The position numbers and the translations under genes were made by a program. Shown here piece after piece: positions 16,614 to 25,632 of a stretch of 64,000 bases of DNA. The DNA is from Spongiibacter pelagi (GTDB lineage Bacteria > Pseudomonadota > Gammaproteobacteria > Pseudomonadales > Spongiibacteraceae): contig NZ_JACXLD010000009.1 in NCBI RefSeq assembly GCF_014705705.1, positions 18,120 through 82,119 on the forward strand. The letters are read 5' to 3'. The notes under the pieces were generated by a model. That model was not told the DNA's origin. It saw only the letters and a program-made list of their open reading frames with translations, and searched no databases. Positions within the stretch are counted from its first letter, which is position 1, and each line of letters begins with the position of its first letter.

Positions 16614-18800
16614 ATGTCAGCACAGCAAATTAACCGGGTTGAACACAGTGGCCTACAGATTGCTGAGGTGCTTTATAAACTGGTGAATGAGCAGGTTGCG
16701 CCGGGCACCGGTATCGATGCTGATGCATTCTGGTCTTCCATGGCGGCAATTATTGCTGATCTGGCTCCCAAGAACAAAGCTCTGCTGGCTAAGCGCGATG
16801 CGATTCAAGCACAAGTAGACGAGTATCACCGCGCCAACCCCGGTGCGCAGGATATGGCTTCTTATAAAGCCTTCCTAGAAGAGATTGGTTACCTGTTGCC
16901 AGAACCCGCTGATTTTGCGATCTCTACCGAAAATGTGGATGCTGAAATCGCCAAGCTGGCTGGCCCGCAACTGGTTGTGCCGGTAATGAATGCCCGTTTC
17001 AGCCTCAATGCCGCCAATGCCCGCTGGGGCAGCCTGTACGATGCCCTGTATGGCACTGATGTGATTTCTGAAGAAGGCGGTGCTGAGCGCGCGGGTGCAT
17101 ACAACCCCGTTCGCGGCGACAAAGTAATCGCCTACGCGAAAGCCTTTCTTGATAAGCACGTTGCGCTGGCCAATGGCAGCCACGCCAATGCGACCAGCTA
17201 CAAAATTGAAAACGGTGCGCTGCTTGTTGCGCTGGCAGATGGTTCTAGCAGCGGCTTGCAAGCTCCTGAAAAACTGGTTGCTTATATGGGCGATGCCGCA
17301 GCGCCAAGCAATATCTTGCTGGTTAATAACGGCCTGCACATCGATATCCAAATTGACGCAAACCACCCCATTGGTAAAACCGATGCCGCCAGCGTGAAAG
17401 ACGTTTGTCTGGAGTCGGCGCTGACCACCATTCAAGACTGTGAAGATTCCGTTGCCGCTGTTGATGCAGACGACAAAGTTGTGGTTTACAGCAACTGGCT
17501 GGGTCTGATGAAGGGTGATCTGAGCGAAACCTTCAGCAAGGGCGGCAAAGACATGACCCGCCGCATGGCCGAAGACCGCGTATTCACTGCGCTGGATGGT
17601 AGCGACAAAGTACTGCACGGCCGCAGCCTGTTGCTGGTACGTAATGTTGGTCACTTGATGACTAATAACGCGATCATTGATGCGCACGGCAACGAAGTGC
17701 CAGAAGGCATCATGGATGCCATGGTAACGGTACTGGCGGCAATGCACGATCTGAAAAAGACCGGCAGCCTGAGCAACTCGCGCACTGGCAGCGTTTATAT
17801 CGTGAAGCCGAAAATGCACGGCCCTGAAGAAGTGGCGTTTGCAGCGGAGCTGTTTGGTCGCGTAGAAGATGCGCTGGGCTTGGCTCGCAATACGCTGAAA
17901 ATCGGCATTATGGATGAAGAGCGTCGCACCACCGTTAACCTGAAAGCCTGTATTGCGGCCGCCAGCGAGCGCGTTATTTTCATCAACACCGGTTTCTTGG
18001 ATCGCACCGGTGATGAAATCCACACCAGCATGGAAGCCGGCGCTTTTGTTCGCAAAGCAGATATGAAGCAGCAGGCGTGGATCAAAGCATACGAAGATTG
18101 GAACGTGGATATTGGTCTGGAGTGTGGCCTGAGTGGCAAAGCCCAGATCGGTAAAGGTATGTGGGCTATGCCCGATGAAATGGCGCAGATGATGGACGCC
18201 AAAATCGGTCACCCTAAAGCCGGTGCAAACTGTGCTTGGGTACCTTCGCCTACGGCGGCAACCCTGCACGTGATGCACTATCACGAAGTAAATGTACTGA
18301 GTCTGCAAGAGCAAATCGCTGAGCGTCAGCGCGCGGCACTGGACGATATTCTGACCATTCCTGTTGCAGCCAATGCCAACTGGTCAGCGGCTGAAATTCA
18401 GCAGGAGCTGGATAACAACGCTCAGGGCATTCTCGGTTACGTAGTGCGCTGGATCGATCAGGGTGTGGGTTGTTCCAAGGTTCCCGATATTAATGATGTG
18501 GGGCTTATGGAAGACCGTGCGACGCTGCGTATCTCCAGCCAGCATATTGCCAACTGGTTGCGTCACGGTGTGTGCAGCAAGGAGCAGGTTCTGGAAACCC
18601 TGCAGCGCATGGCGGCGGTGGTTGATCGCCAGAATGCCGGCGACCCGCTGTACCGTGCGATGGCACCTAATTTTGACGACAGTGTTGCCTTCCAAGCGGC
18701 CTGTGAACTGGTATTTGAAGGCTGTGTACAGCCCAGCGGTTACACCGAGCCAGTTTTGCACCGTCGTCGTATCGAATTTAAAGCGAAACACGGCGCTTAA
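16614..18800 (+). CDS. glcB: Malate synthase G
   Basis: Second enzyme of the shunt, condensing glyoxylate and acetyl-CoA to malate as a monomer of about 80 kDa. The 728 residues match isoform G (E. coli 723). Recognisable blocks include [43 protein letters not shown] and the late catalytic region [26 protein letters not shown] lies 7 bases before the ATG. It is transcribed divergently from aceA and ends at a strong terminator. With this gene the window codes for the full shunt plus its control kinase. Confidence 0.97.
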   Translation: MSAQQINRVEHSGLQIAEVLYKLVNEQVAPGTGIDADAFWSSMAAIIADLAPKNKALLAKRDAIQAQVDEYHRANPGAQDMASYKAFLEEIGYLLPEPADFAISTENVDAEIAKLAGPQLVVPVMNARFSLNAANARWGSLYDALYGTDVISEEGGAERAGAYNPVRGDKVIAYAKAFLDKHVALANGSHANATSYKIENGALLVALADGSSSGLQAPEKLVAYMGDAAAPSNILLVNNGLHIDIQIDANHPIGKTDAASVKDVCLESALTTIQDCEDSVAAVDADDKVVVYSNWLGLMKGDLSETFSKGGKDMTRRMAEDRVFTALDGSDKVLHGRSLLLVRNVGHLMTNNAIIDAHGNEVPEGIMDAMVTVLAAMHDLKKTGSLSNSRTGSVYIVKPKMHGPEEVAFAAELFGRVEDALGLARNTLKIGIMDEERRTTVNLKACIAAASERVIFINTGFLDRTGDEIHTSMEAGAFVRKADMKQQAWIKAYEDWNVDIGLECGLSGKAQIGKGMWAMPDEMAQMMDAKIGHPKAGANCAWVPSPTAATLHVMHYHEVNVLSLQEQIAERQRAALDDILTIPVAANANWSAAEIQQELDNNAQGILGYVVRWIDQGVGCSKVPDINDVGLMEDRATLRISSQHIANWLRHGVCSKEQVLETLQRMAAVVDRQNAGDPLYRAMAPNFDDSVAFQAACELVFEGCVQPSGYTEPVLHRRRIEFKAKHGA

Positions 18801-18860
18801 GTTTTAACGTAAGTTTTAGCCCGGCGTTTACGCTTTTACCCTTTCCTGTCAGTGAGGCTT

Positions 18861-18887
18861 GGCCCGGATTTTCCGGGCCTTTTTTTG
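18861..18887 (+). terminator. Rho-independent terminator of glcB
   Basis: GGCCCGGA-TTT-TCCGGGCC forms an 8-bp GC-rich stem followed by seven to eight T, 60 bp after the glcB stop. Confidence 0.93.
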
Positions 18888-19002
18888 TCTCGATTTTTTA
18901 GGCTTTTATCGAATTGATGCGGTGTTGTGAACTGATACTGGCGTCGTGTCTCGCTTCCCTTCATAATTTAGCTCTATTTAAAACAGGCAAAGCATTTTCA
19001 TC

Positions 19003-19950
19003 ATGAATTTATCGCGCATTGATCTGAACCTGCTGGTGTATCTGGACGTACTGCTGCGGGAAAAGAATGTCACCCGAGCGGCGGAGCAATTGGGTATTAC
19101 CCAGCCTGCGCTCAGTAATGGTCTGCGCCGCCTGCGCGATCTGTTCAATGATCCTTTGTTGGTGCGTACCAGCGAGGGTATGACGCCCACCGAGCGGGCC
19201 TTGGAATTGCAGCCACGGGTGCGGGATATTCTCGCCTCTGTTGAACAGGCGGTATTGCCGGTTGCCGATTTCAATGTCGGCGACAGTGCGCGGGTGTTTC
19301 GGATTATGGCCAGCGACTATGCCGAATCCTGCCTGCTGATCCCACTGGCCCAGCAGCTTCGTACCGAGGCGCCGAATATTACATTGGACGTCTTAACGCC
19401 ATCGGATGTGACCTTCCAAGATTTGGAGCAGGGCAAGATCGATATGGCGCTCAACCGCTTTGATCGCCTGCCTCAATCCTTTCACCAGGCGACTGTATGG
19501 CGCGATGGTTTTTCCTGCTTAATGAGTGCAGACAATGCCAATCGAGACAGTTTTGATATGGACGCGTTTTTGTCTGCCTCGCACGTCTGGGTGAGTAAAA
19601 CCGGGATGGGGGTGGGTCGCGGTATGAACCAGCGCGACAGTCAGCGTTTAGGCTGGGTGGATGAGGCGCTGGCGGAATTCGGCCACGAACGGCAAATCCG
19701 CTTTTTTACCCGGCATTACCAAGTGGCGGCGATGTTGGCTCGGCATCCAGATCTGATCGCTACGCTGCCCACACAAATGGCGAATTTGTATAAAACGGAC
19801 CCCACCCTTGTGGCGCGTAAACCGCCGTTTATGATTATTCCTATCGAATTGAAACTGGCGTGGAGCCCGCTGTTGCAGCATGACCCCGGTCATATTTGGC
19901 TGCGCCGGCGCATTGTCGATCTCGGTCAGGAAATTCTGGATCGCGGGTAA
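19003..19950 (+). CDS. LysR-family transcriptional regulator
   Basis: A 315-residue regulator with the N-terminal winged helix-turn-helix (LNLLVYLDVLLREKNVTRAA, then LGITQPALSNGLRRLRDLF) and a C-terminal periplasmic-binding-like effector domain. The DNA-binding half is closest in style to NodD/LeuO-type members. The effector is unknown. It follows glcB in the same direction but after a strong terminator, so it has its own promoter; a role in controlling glcB or aceA is possible from position only. Confidence 0.9.
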   Translation: MNLSRIDLNLLVYLDVLLREKNVTRAAEQLGITQPALSNGLRRLRDLFNDPLLVRTSEGMTPTERALELQPRVRDILASVEQAVLPVADFNVGDSARVFRIMASDYAESCLLIPLAQQLRTEAPNITLDVLTPSDVTFQDLEQGKIDMALNRFDRLPQSFHQATVWRDGFSCLMSADNANRDSFDMDAFLSASHVWVSKTGMGVGRGMNQRDSQRLGWVDEALAEFGHERQIRFFTRHYQVAAMLARHPDLIATLPTQMANLYKTDPTLVARKPPFMIIPIELKLAWSPLLQHDPGHIWLRRRIVDLGQEILDRG

Positions 19951-20044
19951 AAAACAAAGCAATTTCCGGGGAATTCCCGCATCTGGGGTGAATCTGCCGG
20001 GCAAAGCTGTCATGCTTGCACCATCAACTTAACGGGAGACCCTA

Positions 20045-20530
20045 ATGAATATTGCAAATGGCTGCGTTGTCGCCTTTCACTACACCCTCACCGACGATAG
20101 CGGTGCCGAAATCGATTCTTCCAAGGGTGGCGAACCGCTGGCCTATCTTCACGGACACGGTGGCATTATCCCCGGTCTGGAGAAAGAGTTGGAAGGTAAA
20201 GCGGCTGGCGATGCTATGAAAGTCACGGTTCAGCCCGGCGAAGCCTACGGTGAAGTCAGCGAAGAGCTGGTGCAGTCTGTTCCTCGCGAAGCCTTCCAAG
20301 GTGTTGATCAAATCGAAGTGGGTATGCAGTTTCAAGCCCAAGGTGCAGGCGGTCAGGTGCAACTGGTTGTTGTGACTGCGGTTGATGATGAAGCGGTAAC
20401 CGTTGATGCCAACCACCCCTTGGCGGGTAAAGTGCTGCACTTTGATGTGGCTATCGACTCTGTGCGTGAAGCCAGCGAAGAAGAACTGAGCCACGGCCAT
20501 GTGCATGGTCCCGGTGGTCATCACCACTAA
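20045..20530 (+). CDS. FKBP-type peptidyl-prolyl isomerase, SlyD-like
   Basis: A 161-residue cytoplasmic chaperone/isomerase. The FKBP core is interrupted by an insert-in-flap domain: HGHGGIIPGLEKELEGKAAGD, then PGEAYGEVSEELVQSVPREAF, then VDANHPLAGKVLHFDVAIDSVREA. The C-terminus ends HGHVHGPGGHHH, a histidine tail that in SlyD proteins binds nickel. The tail is shorter and has no cysteines, unlike E. coli SlyD, so a nickel-delivery role is only possible. A terminator follows 16 bp after the stop. Confidence 0.93.
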   Translation: MNIANGCVVAFHYTLTDDSGAEIDSSKGGEPLAYLHGHGGIIPGLEKELEGKAAGDAMKVTVQPGEAYGEVSEELVQSVPREAFQGVDQIEVGMQFQAQGAGGQVQLVVVTAVDDEAVTVDANHPLAGKVLHFDVAIDSVREASEEELSHGHVHGPGGHHH

Positions 20531-20545
20531 GCAATACATCAATGA

Positions 20546-20571
20546 AAAGGGCCTTACAGGCCCTTTTTTTT
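20546..20571 (+). terminator. Rho-independent terminator of the SlyD-like gene
   Basis: AAGGGCC-TTACA-GGCCCTT followed by six to eight T, just after the gene and before the glycerate kinase operon. Confidence 0.92.
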
Positions 20572-20703
20572 GCCCCAAATTTTGTATTGGCGCGAATTCT
20601 GCTTTACCTTTTAAACGCAGGTGTGATGCTGATTTGCGCGAGTGCTATTGCCAGCGCAAACCAAAAAGCCAGCGCAGGATAGAAGAAAATAGGAGACTGA
20701 CCT

Positions 20704-21600
20704 TTGGTCCTCGCAGCCGAAAAACTGCAGGCATTTCTTGTGGCGGAAAATCTGCCAGATAGCTATGGCCAGCAGGCGGAACATTTTTTTCTGCCTCTGC
20801 TTGAATCGTTGTTGCCCGCAATTCGCAGCGGTCGGCTCAAGGTGCTAGGTATTCACGGAGCACAGGGCAGTGGTAAATCGACGCTGGCCGATCTTTACCG
20901 CTACTGTTTACAAGAGTTGGGACTCACGGTTGCTCAGCTATCCCTCGATGATTTCTATCTCACCAAGGCCGAGAGATTGGTCTTGTCTCAAACGGCTCAT
21001 TCCCTGCTAAAAACCCGTGGTGTACCGGGCACGCATGATGTTGCCTTAGGGATGCAGACCATTGCTGCGTTAAAAACATTGGGCAAGGACGAAACCCTGG
21101 CGCTGCCACGTTTCGACAAACTCAATGATGACCGTTATCCAGAAGATGATTGGCCTGAAGTGGAAGGGCCGGTTGATGTGATCATTTTTGAAGGTTGGTG
21201 TTTGGGGGTGCCTGCTCAGCGTGATACGGAATTGGCCGCGCCTGTAAATGCCTTAGAGAGAAACGAAGACCAAGACGGAACTTGGCGGCGGTATGCCAAT
21301 GCTCAATTAGCTGCGAGCTATCAAAACTGGTTTGCTGAAATTGATTATCTGGTAATGCTCCGCGCGCCTAGCTTCGAATGTGTGGCGCAATGGCGCTTGG
21401 AGCAGGAGCAGCGTCTTGCGGCAAAAGAAAGCGGCAAGCCGGTAATGGATGCCCAGCAGATTGAGCGCTTTGTTCAGCATTATGAGCGCCTTACTCGTTA
21501 TGGTTTAAGCGTACTACCGGAGCGAGCTGACTGCGTTTTGGCGTTGGCGGAAGATCGGCGGATTATCGATCTGACTCACTCGGGAGAGCGTTATGAGTGA
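20704..21600 (+). CDS. D-glycerate 3-kinase-like P-loop kinase
   Basis: A 298-residue kinase of the uridine-kinase/phosphoribulokinase-like group. Walker A is GAQGSGKST (52-60); LSLDDFYLTKAER, ALPRFDKLNDDRYPEDDW and DVIIFEGWCLGVP follow in the order seen in D-glycerate 3-kinases of plants, cyanobacteria and yeast YGR205w relatives. Expected product is 3-phosphoglycerate. The start is TTG at 20704, with AGGAGA seven bases upstream. It overlaps the next gene by 8 bp and heads a four-gene operon for glucosylglycerate, where it would return glycerate released by the phosphorylase to 3-phosphoglycerate. Confidence 0.85.
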   Translation: MVLAAEKLQAFLVAENLPDSYGQQAEHFFLPLLESLLPAIRSGRLKVLGIHGAQGSGKSTLADLYRYCLQELGLTVAQLSLDDFYLTKAERLVLSQTAHSLLKTRGVPGTHDVALGMQTIAALKTLGKDETLALPRFDKLNDDRYPEDDWPEVEGPVDVIIFEGWCLGVPAQRDTELAAPVNALERNEDQDGTWRRYANAQLAASYQNWFAEIDYLVMLRAPSFECVAQWRLEQEQRLAAKESGKPVMDAQQIERFVQHYERLTRYGLSVLPERADCVLALAEDRRIIDLTHSGERYE

Positions 21601-22486
21601 GTCGGTGCTTACCAGTGTGTGGGCCAGTGTGATGGTCTTTAGCGATATGGATGGCACTCTGCTAGATCACCATAGCTACGATTATTCCGCCGCTCAAGCC
21701 GCGCTTGATCGTTTGGCGGCACTCAATATTCCGCTGATCCTCAATACCAGTAAAACCCGGCCAGAAGTGTTGGCTTGGCAAAAACGATTGGGATTGCACA
21801 CAGCGTTTATTGTAGAGAATGGCGCTGCGGCCTATTTACCAAAAACGCTAATAAGTGCTGATGAGCTTGCCGAGTATTCCGCTGCTAACAAGGGGATAGC
21901 GATTGCTGATGCCGAGGATTTTTGGCAGGTGGCAATGTCGGCACCCCGCGCCCAAATCATTGATGCCTGCCATGCTTTGCGTGAACGCGGTAACTATCAG
22001 TTTGAAGGCTTTAGTGATTTTAGTGTTGCACAACTTTGCGACATTACTGGACTTGCCCCCATTGATGCAGAACAAGCAATGGCGCGGGAATTCTCTGAAC
22101 CGATTTGTTGGCAGGATACCGATGCACGCTGGCAAGAGTTTGAAACAGAAATTGCTAAGCGAGGACTGCATGCGCTGAAAGGCGGGCGCTTCACTCATAT
22201 TATGGGCGCGACCGATAAAGGCGTGGCGATGCTCAAGCTGGCGGCGCTGTTGTGTCCGGAGCAATCGACTATCACTATTGCTTTGGGTGATAGTCATAAC
22301 GATGTGGCTATGCTGAAAGCGGCGAGTTACGCGGTGGTGATTCGTTCACCGAGTCATCCGCCGCCAGCAGTCTCTGATCCGCAGGGTGAGGTAATGCTCA
22401 GCGAGGAATTTGGTCCTGCTGGCTGGAGCAGCTGTATGCAATATCTACTCGATAAGCTGGAAAGTGACAGCAACATTCAAAATTAA
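21593..22486 (+). CDS. HAD-IIB phosphatase, mannosyl/glucosyl-3-phosphoglycerate phosphatase
   Basis: A 297-residue HAD hydrolase. Motif I is DMDGTLLD (18-25), motif II NTSKTRPE, and motifs III/IV include ATDKGVAML and GDSHNDVAML. The FIVENGAAAYLP and GGRFTHIMG blocks are typical of the MpgP/YedP family. The adjacent synthase is of the glucosyl type, so the likely substrate is glucosyl-3-phosphoglycerate, releasing glucosylglycerate. GGGAGAG precedes the ATG; the start lies inside the upstream gene (8-bp overlap), suggesting coupling. The first 13 residues are longer than usual in the family. Confidence 0.88.
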   Translation: MSESVLTSVWASVMVFSDMDGTLLDHHSYDYSAAQAALDRLAALNIPLILNTSKTRPEVLAWQKRLGLHTAFIVENGAAAYLPKTLISADELAEYSAANKGIAIADAEDFWQVAMSAPRAQIIDACHALRERGNYQFEGFSDFSVAQLCDITGLAPIDAEQAMAREFSEPICWQDTDARWQEFETEIAKRGLHALKGGRFTHIMGATDKGVAMLKLAALLCPEQSTITIALGDSHNDVAMLKAASYAVVIRSPSHPPPAVSDPQGEVMLSEEFGPAGWSSCMQYLLDKLESDSNIQN

Positions 22487-22510
22487 TTTAAAAATGGATA
22501 AGAAGGATTT

Positions 22511-23731
22511 ATGGGAGACTTTTATCAAAACGGCGTGATCACAACCTTGCACAATTTGGTGGATCGCCCAGTGGCAGAATTGGAAACTGAGCTGGAGGCC
22601 TTCGCCCGAAAACGGCCTATGGCCTTGATTTTACCTTCGCTATTTTCTGAGCTGGAAGGGCCAGCCTTAAAACACATCATCGATGAAATCGCGCAGGTGA
22701 AATACATTGATGAAGTGGTGATTGGTCTGGATCGTGCCGATGAAAAACAATACCGGCACGCGCTGAAATTCTTCAGCAAATTACCGCAAAAGCATCATGT
22801 GTTGTGGAACGATGGGCCGCGCCTGCGTGCGATTGATGAGCGCTTGCAAGCCAAAGGCTTGGCGCCGATGGAGCCGGGCAAGGGACGCAATGTTTGGTAT
22901 TGCATGGGGTATTTGTTGTCAGCTAGCCGCGCCGAGGCGATTGCGCTGCATGACTGCGATATTCTCACCTACGACCGCCGCTTGCTGGCGAATCTGTTTT
23001 ATCCCGTTGCTAATCCGTCCTTTAGCTACGAGTTTTGTAAGGGCTATTATGCCCGTGTTGCCGACGGAAAAATGAATGGCCGAGTCAGTCGCCTATTAGT
23101 CACGCCCCTGCTGCGTTCCTTGAAAAAAATCTTCGGCAATCTCGAATATCTGGATTACTTGGACAGTTACCGCTACCCACTGTCTGGTGAGTTTTCCATG
23201 CGCCGTGATGTATTAACCGATTTGCGTATTCCCAGCGACTGGGGCTTGGAGATCGGCGTGTTGTCAGAGGTCTATCGCAACTACTCGACAAACAAGTTGT
23301 GTCAGGTGGATATTGCCGATTGCTACGACCATAAGCACCAGTCCTTGTCTGCTGACGACGAGAATAGCGGCCTGTCGAAAATGTCGATTGATATTGCCAA
23401 GGCAATATTCCGCAAGTTGGCGACTAACGGCGTGGTGTTTAACTCCGAGACGTTCCGTTCCATCAAAGCTACGTATTTCCGAGTGGCCCTCGATTTTGTT
23501 GAGAGTTACCGCAACGATGCTGAATTTAATGGCTTGAGTTTGGACTTGCATCGGGAAGAGCAGGCGGTGGAATTATTCGCCCAGAACTTGGTGAAAGCGG
23601 GCAATACCTTTTTAGATAACCCGATGGAAACCCCTTTTATTCCAAGCTGGAATCGAGTTTGCAGTGCTGAGCCCAGTCTTACTTCGGACTTGGTTCAGGC
23701 GGTGATTGATGATCATAAGGCCTTTTCTTAA
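22511..23731 (+). CDS. gpgS: Glucosyl-3-phosphoglycerate synthase (GT81)
   Basis: A 406-residue GT-A glycosyltransferase that moves glucose from an NDP-glucose to 3-phosphoglycerate. Family blocks are visible: ALILPSLFSELEGPAL, VVIGLDRADEKQYRHA, LHDCDILTY with the metal-binding D148-C-D150, FCKGYYARV, YPLSGEFSMR and DWGLEIGVLSEV. AAGGA lies 5-6 bases before the ATG. It sits 24 bp after the phosphatase and 29 bp before the phosphorylase. Glucosylglycerate is a compatible solute often linked to salt stress or nitrogen limitation. Confidence 0.93.
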   Translation: MGDFYQNGVITTLHNLVDRPVAELETELEAFARKRPMALILPSLFSELEGPALKHIIDEIAQVKYIDEVVIGLDRADEKQYRHALKFFSKLPQKHHVLWNDGPRLRAIDERLQAKGLAPMEPGKGRNVWYCMGYLLSASRAEAIALHDCDILTYDRRLLANLFYPVANPSFSYEFCKGYYARVADGKMNGRVSRLLVTPLLRSLKKIFGNLEYLDYLDSYRYPLSGEFSMRRDVLTDLRIPSDWGLEIGVLSEVYRNYSTNKLCQVDIADCYDHKHQSLSADDENSGLSKMSIDIAKAIFRKLATNGVVFNSETFRSIKATYFRVALDFVESYRNDAEFNGLSLDLHREEQAVELFAQNLVKAGNTFLDNPMETPFIPSWNRVCSAEPSLTSDLVQAVIDDHKAFS

Positions 23732-23760
23732 AAAATAAGCGCAACATTGAGCGATTTCCT

Positions 23761-25512
23761 ATGACCGAACTCAGCCCTCAAGCCCATTTGCGTCAGCGAC
23801 TCGAAAATCACCTGCGGGTAATTTATCCCGATCTGGATCGAGCGCCGTTGATAGAGGGCATTGTTGAGTTAATGCATCTGGAAAACCGCTGTTTTATGCC
23901 CGAGAGTCACCGCAATCTTTGGGATGAAACCGATGTTTTGATGATCAGCTACGGCGATTCAATTCTGTGCGAGGGCGAGTGGCCGCTGCATACGCTGCAC
24001 GATTTTCTGCGTACAGAATTACAGGGTGTGATTAGCGGTGTGCATATACTGCCGTTTTATCCTTGGAGTTCAGACGACGGCTTTTCCGTTATTAACTATG
24101 TCGAAGTGAATCCGTCCCTTGGCGAATGGCAAGACATTAACGCCATTGCCCGCGACTTTGATCTGATGGCAGATCTGGTGATTAACCACTGTTCTTCGCG
24201 CAGCCTTTGGTTTGAAAATTTTAAACAGCGTAAATCACCGGGAATGGATTATTTTGTCGAACAAGACCCGGAAATTGATCTCTCTGAAGTAGTGCGGCCC
24301 CGAACCAGTCCCTTGCTGGCAGAGGTGCAAACACTGGATGGTATTCGCCATGTTTGGTGTACCTTTAGCCACGATCAAGTGGATTTGAATTTTGAAAATC
24401 CCGCGGTGCTGATGGAGTTTATGCGCATCGTGCGCCACTACCTCGATCAAGGCGTGAAGATTTTCCGCTTGGATGCGGTTGCCTTTCTTTGGAAAATTCC
24501 CGGCACTAATTGTCTGAACCTAGAGCAGACTCACGAAATGGTGCGCCTGCTTCGCAGTGTTATTGAGCACGCGGCGCCAGATGCCATTCTACTGACAGAA
24601 ACCAATATTCCGCTGCGGGAAAATCTGGCCTACTTTGGCAATGCCAATGAAGCGCATATGGTTTACAACTTTTCGCTGCCGCCGCTATTGGTTAATGCCA
24701 TGGTCAGCGGCAGCTCACGGGCGCTAAAAAATTGGATGATGGGGATGCCTGCGGCGCAGGATGGCACCACCTATTTTAATTTTATTGCCTCCCACGATGG
24801 TATTGGCCTGCGTCCTGCCGAGGGCTTGTTGGAAGACAGTGAAATCGGTCAGTTAGTCGAACTGATGCAGGAGTCGGGCGGGCGGGTATCGTGGCGGGCC
24901 TTGGGCAATGGTGAGAGCCGCCCTTATGAAATCAATATCAGTCTATTCGATGCCATGCGCCGCAGTATGCAAGGCGGCGAAGATGGTTTTCAGCAGGCTC
25001 GTTTCCTCTGTGCCCATGCCATTATGCTGAGCTTGCAGGGTATGCCAGCCATTTATATACACAGCCTGCTGGCCACTGAAAACGACTATGACCGGGTCGA
25101 ACATTCCGGCCACAATCGGGCGATTAATCGCCATCAGTGGAGTAAGGCCGAATTGGAAGAGGCCTTATTACAAGACACCCATCACTCGCGTATTTTTACC
25201 GCGCTTAAAGATTTGATCAGTCTGCGCAAAGCGCAGGCCGCTTTCCATCCCAATGCCAGTCAGTACCCACTACACTTGGGCGATCAGCTATTTGGTGTGC
25301 GACGCGAAACCCGCAGCCGCGACGCGCGCAAGCAAACCCTGATTGCCGTGTTTAGCCTCAGTGCTGAGCCGCAAACTATTCCGCTGGATGAGTTAAATCT
25401 GGATGCGGATCGCGACTGGCGCGCCTTGTTAAATGCCGATTTTCTCGATTTTTCTGCGGAAACACTCACCTTGCCCGCCTATGGTTATTGTTGGCTCAGT
25501 AGCGAAGATTAA
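23761..25512 (+). CDS. GH13_18 phosphorylase, probably glucosylglycerate phosphorylase
   Basis: A 583-residue sucrose-phosphorylase-like enzyme. The GH13 catalytic triad is readable: nucleophile D238 in FRLDAVAFLWK, acid/base E280 in LLTETNIP, stabiliser D346 in ASHDGIG. Sequence family alone allows sucrose, sucrose 6-phosphate or glucosylglycerate as substrate; direct linkage to GpgS, its phosphatase and glycerate kinase points to reversible phosphorolysis of glucosylglycerate to glucose 1-phosphate and glycerate. It is the last gene of the operon; a long-loop GCGCGG/CCGCGC pairing just after the stop is a weak candidate terminator. Confidence 0.87.
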   Translation: MTELSPQAHLRQRLENHLRVIYPDLDRAPLIEGIVELMHLENRCFMPESHRNLWDETDVLMISYGDSILCEGEWPLHTLHDFLRTELQGVISGVHILPFYPWSSDDGFSVINYVEVNPSLGEWQDINAIARDFDLMADLVINHCSSRSLWFENFKQRKSPGMDYFVEQDPEIDLSEVVRPRTSPLLAEVQTLDGIRHVWCTFSHDQVDLNFENPAVLMEFMRIVRHYLDQGVKIFRLDAVAFLWKIPGTNCLNLEQTHEMVRLLRSVIEHAAPDAILLTETNIPLRENLAYFGNANEAHMVYNFSLPPLLVNAMVSGSSRALKNWMMGMPAAQDGTTYFNFIASHDGIGLRPAEGLLEDSEIGQLVELMQESGGRVSWRALGNGESRPYEINISLFDAMRRSMQGGEDGFQQARFLCAHAIMLSLQGMPAIYIHSLLATENDYDRVEHSGHNRAINRHQWSKAELEEALLQDTHHSRIFTALKDLISLRKAQAAFHPNASQYPLHLGDQLFGVRRETRSRDARKQTLIAVFSLSAEPQTIPLDELNLDADRDWRALLNADFLDFSAETLTLPAYGYCWLSSED

Positions 25513-25632
25513 GCGCGGTAAGAAATTTCGATAGAACGATTCTGCCCGCGCTTTGATTGGCTTTGTCAGTTACCCCTAATGGCGAGATTGCTACCCTTTA
25601 GCCTGTTTATTTCAGTCTGAAGGATTTTTCCA

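Noticed and set aside
16875..18314. 479-codon ORF on the minus strand inside glcB
   Set aside because: It lies wholly opposite a well-conserved malate synthase and has shadow composition (rich in His, Gln, Val without a domain).
23761..25512. Sucrose phosphorylase as the primary call
   Set aside because: Family membership allows it, but no sucrose transport or fructokinase genes are near, while all three neighbours act on glucosylglycerate metabolism.
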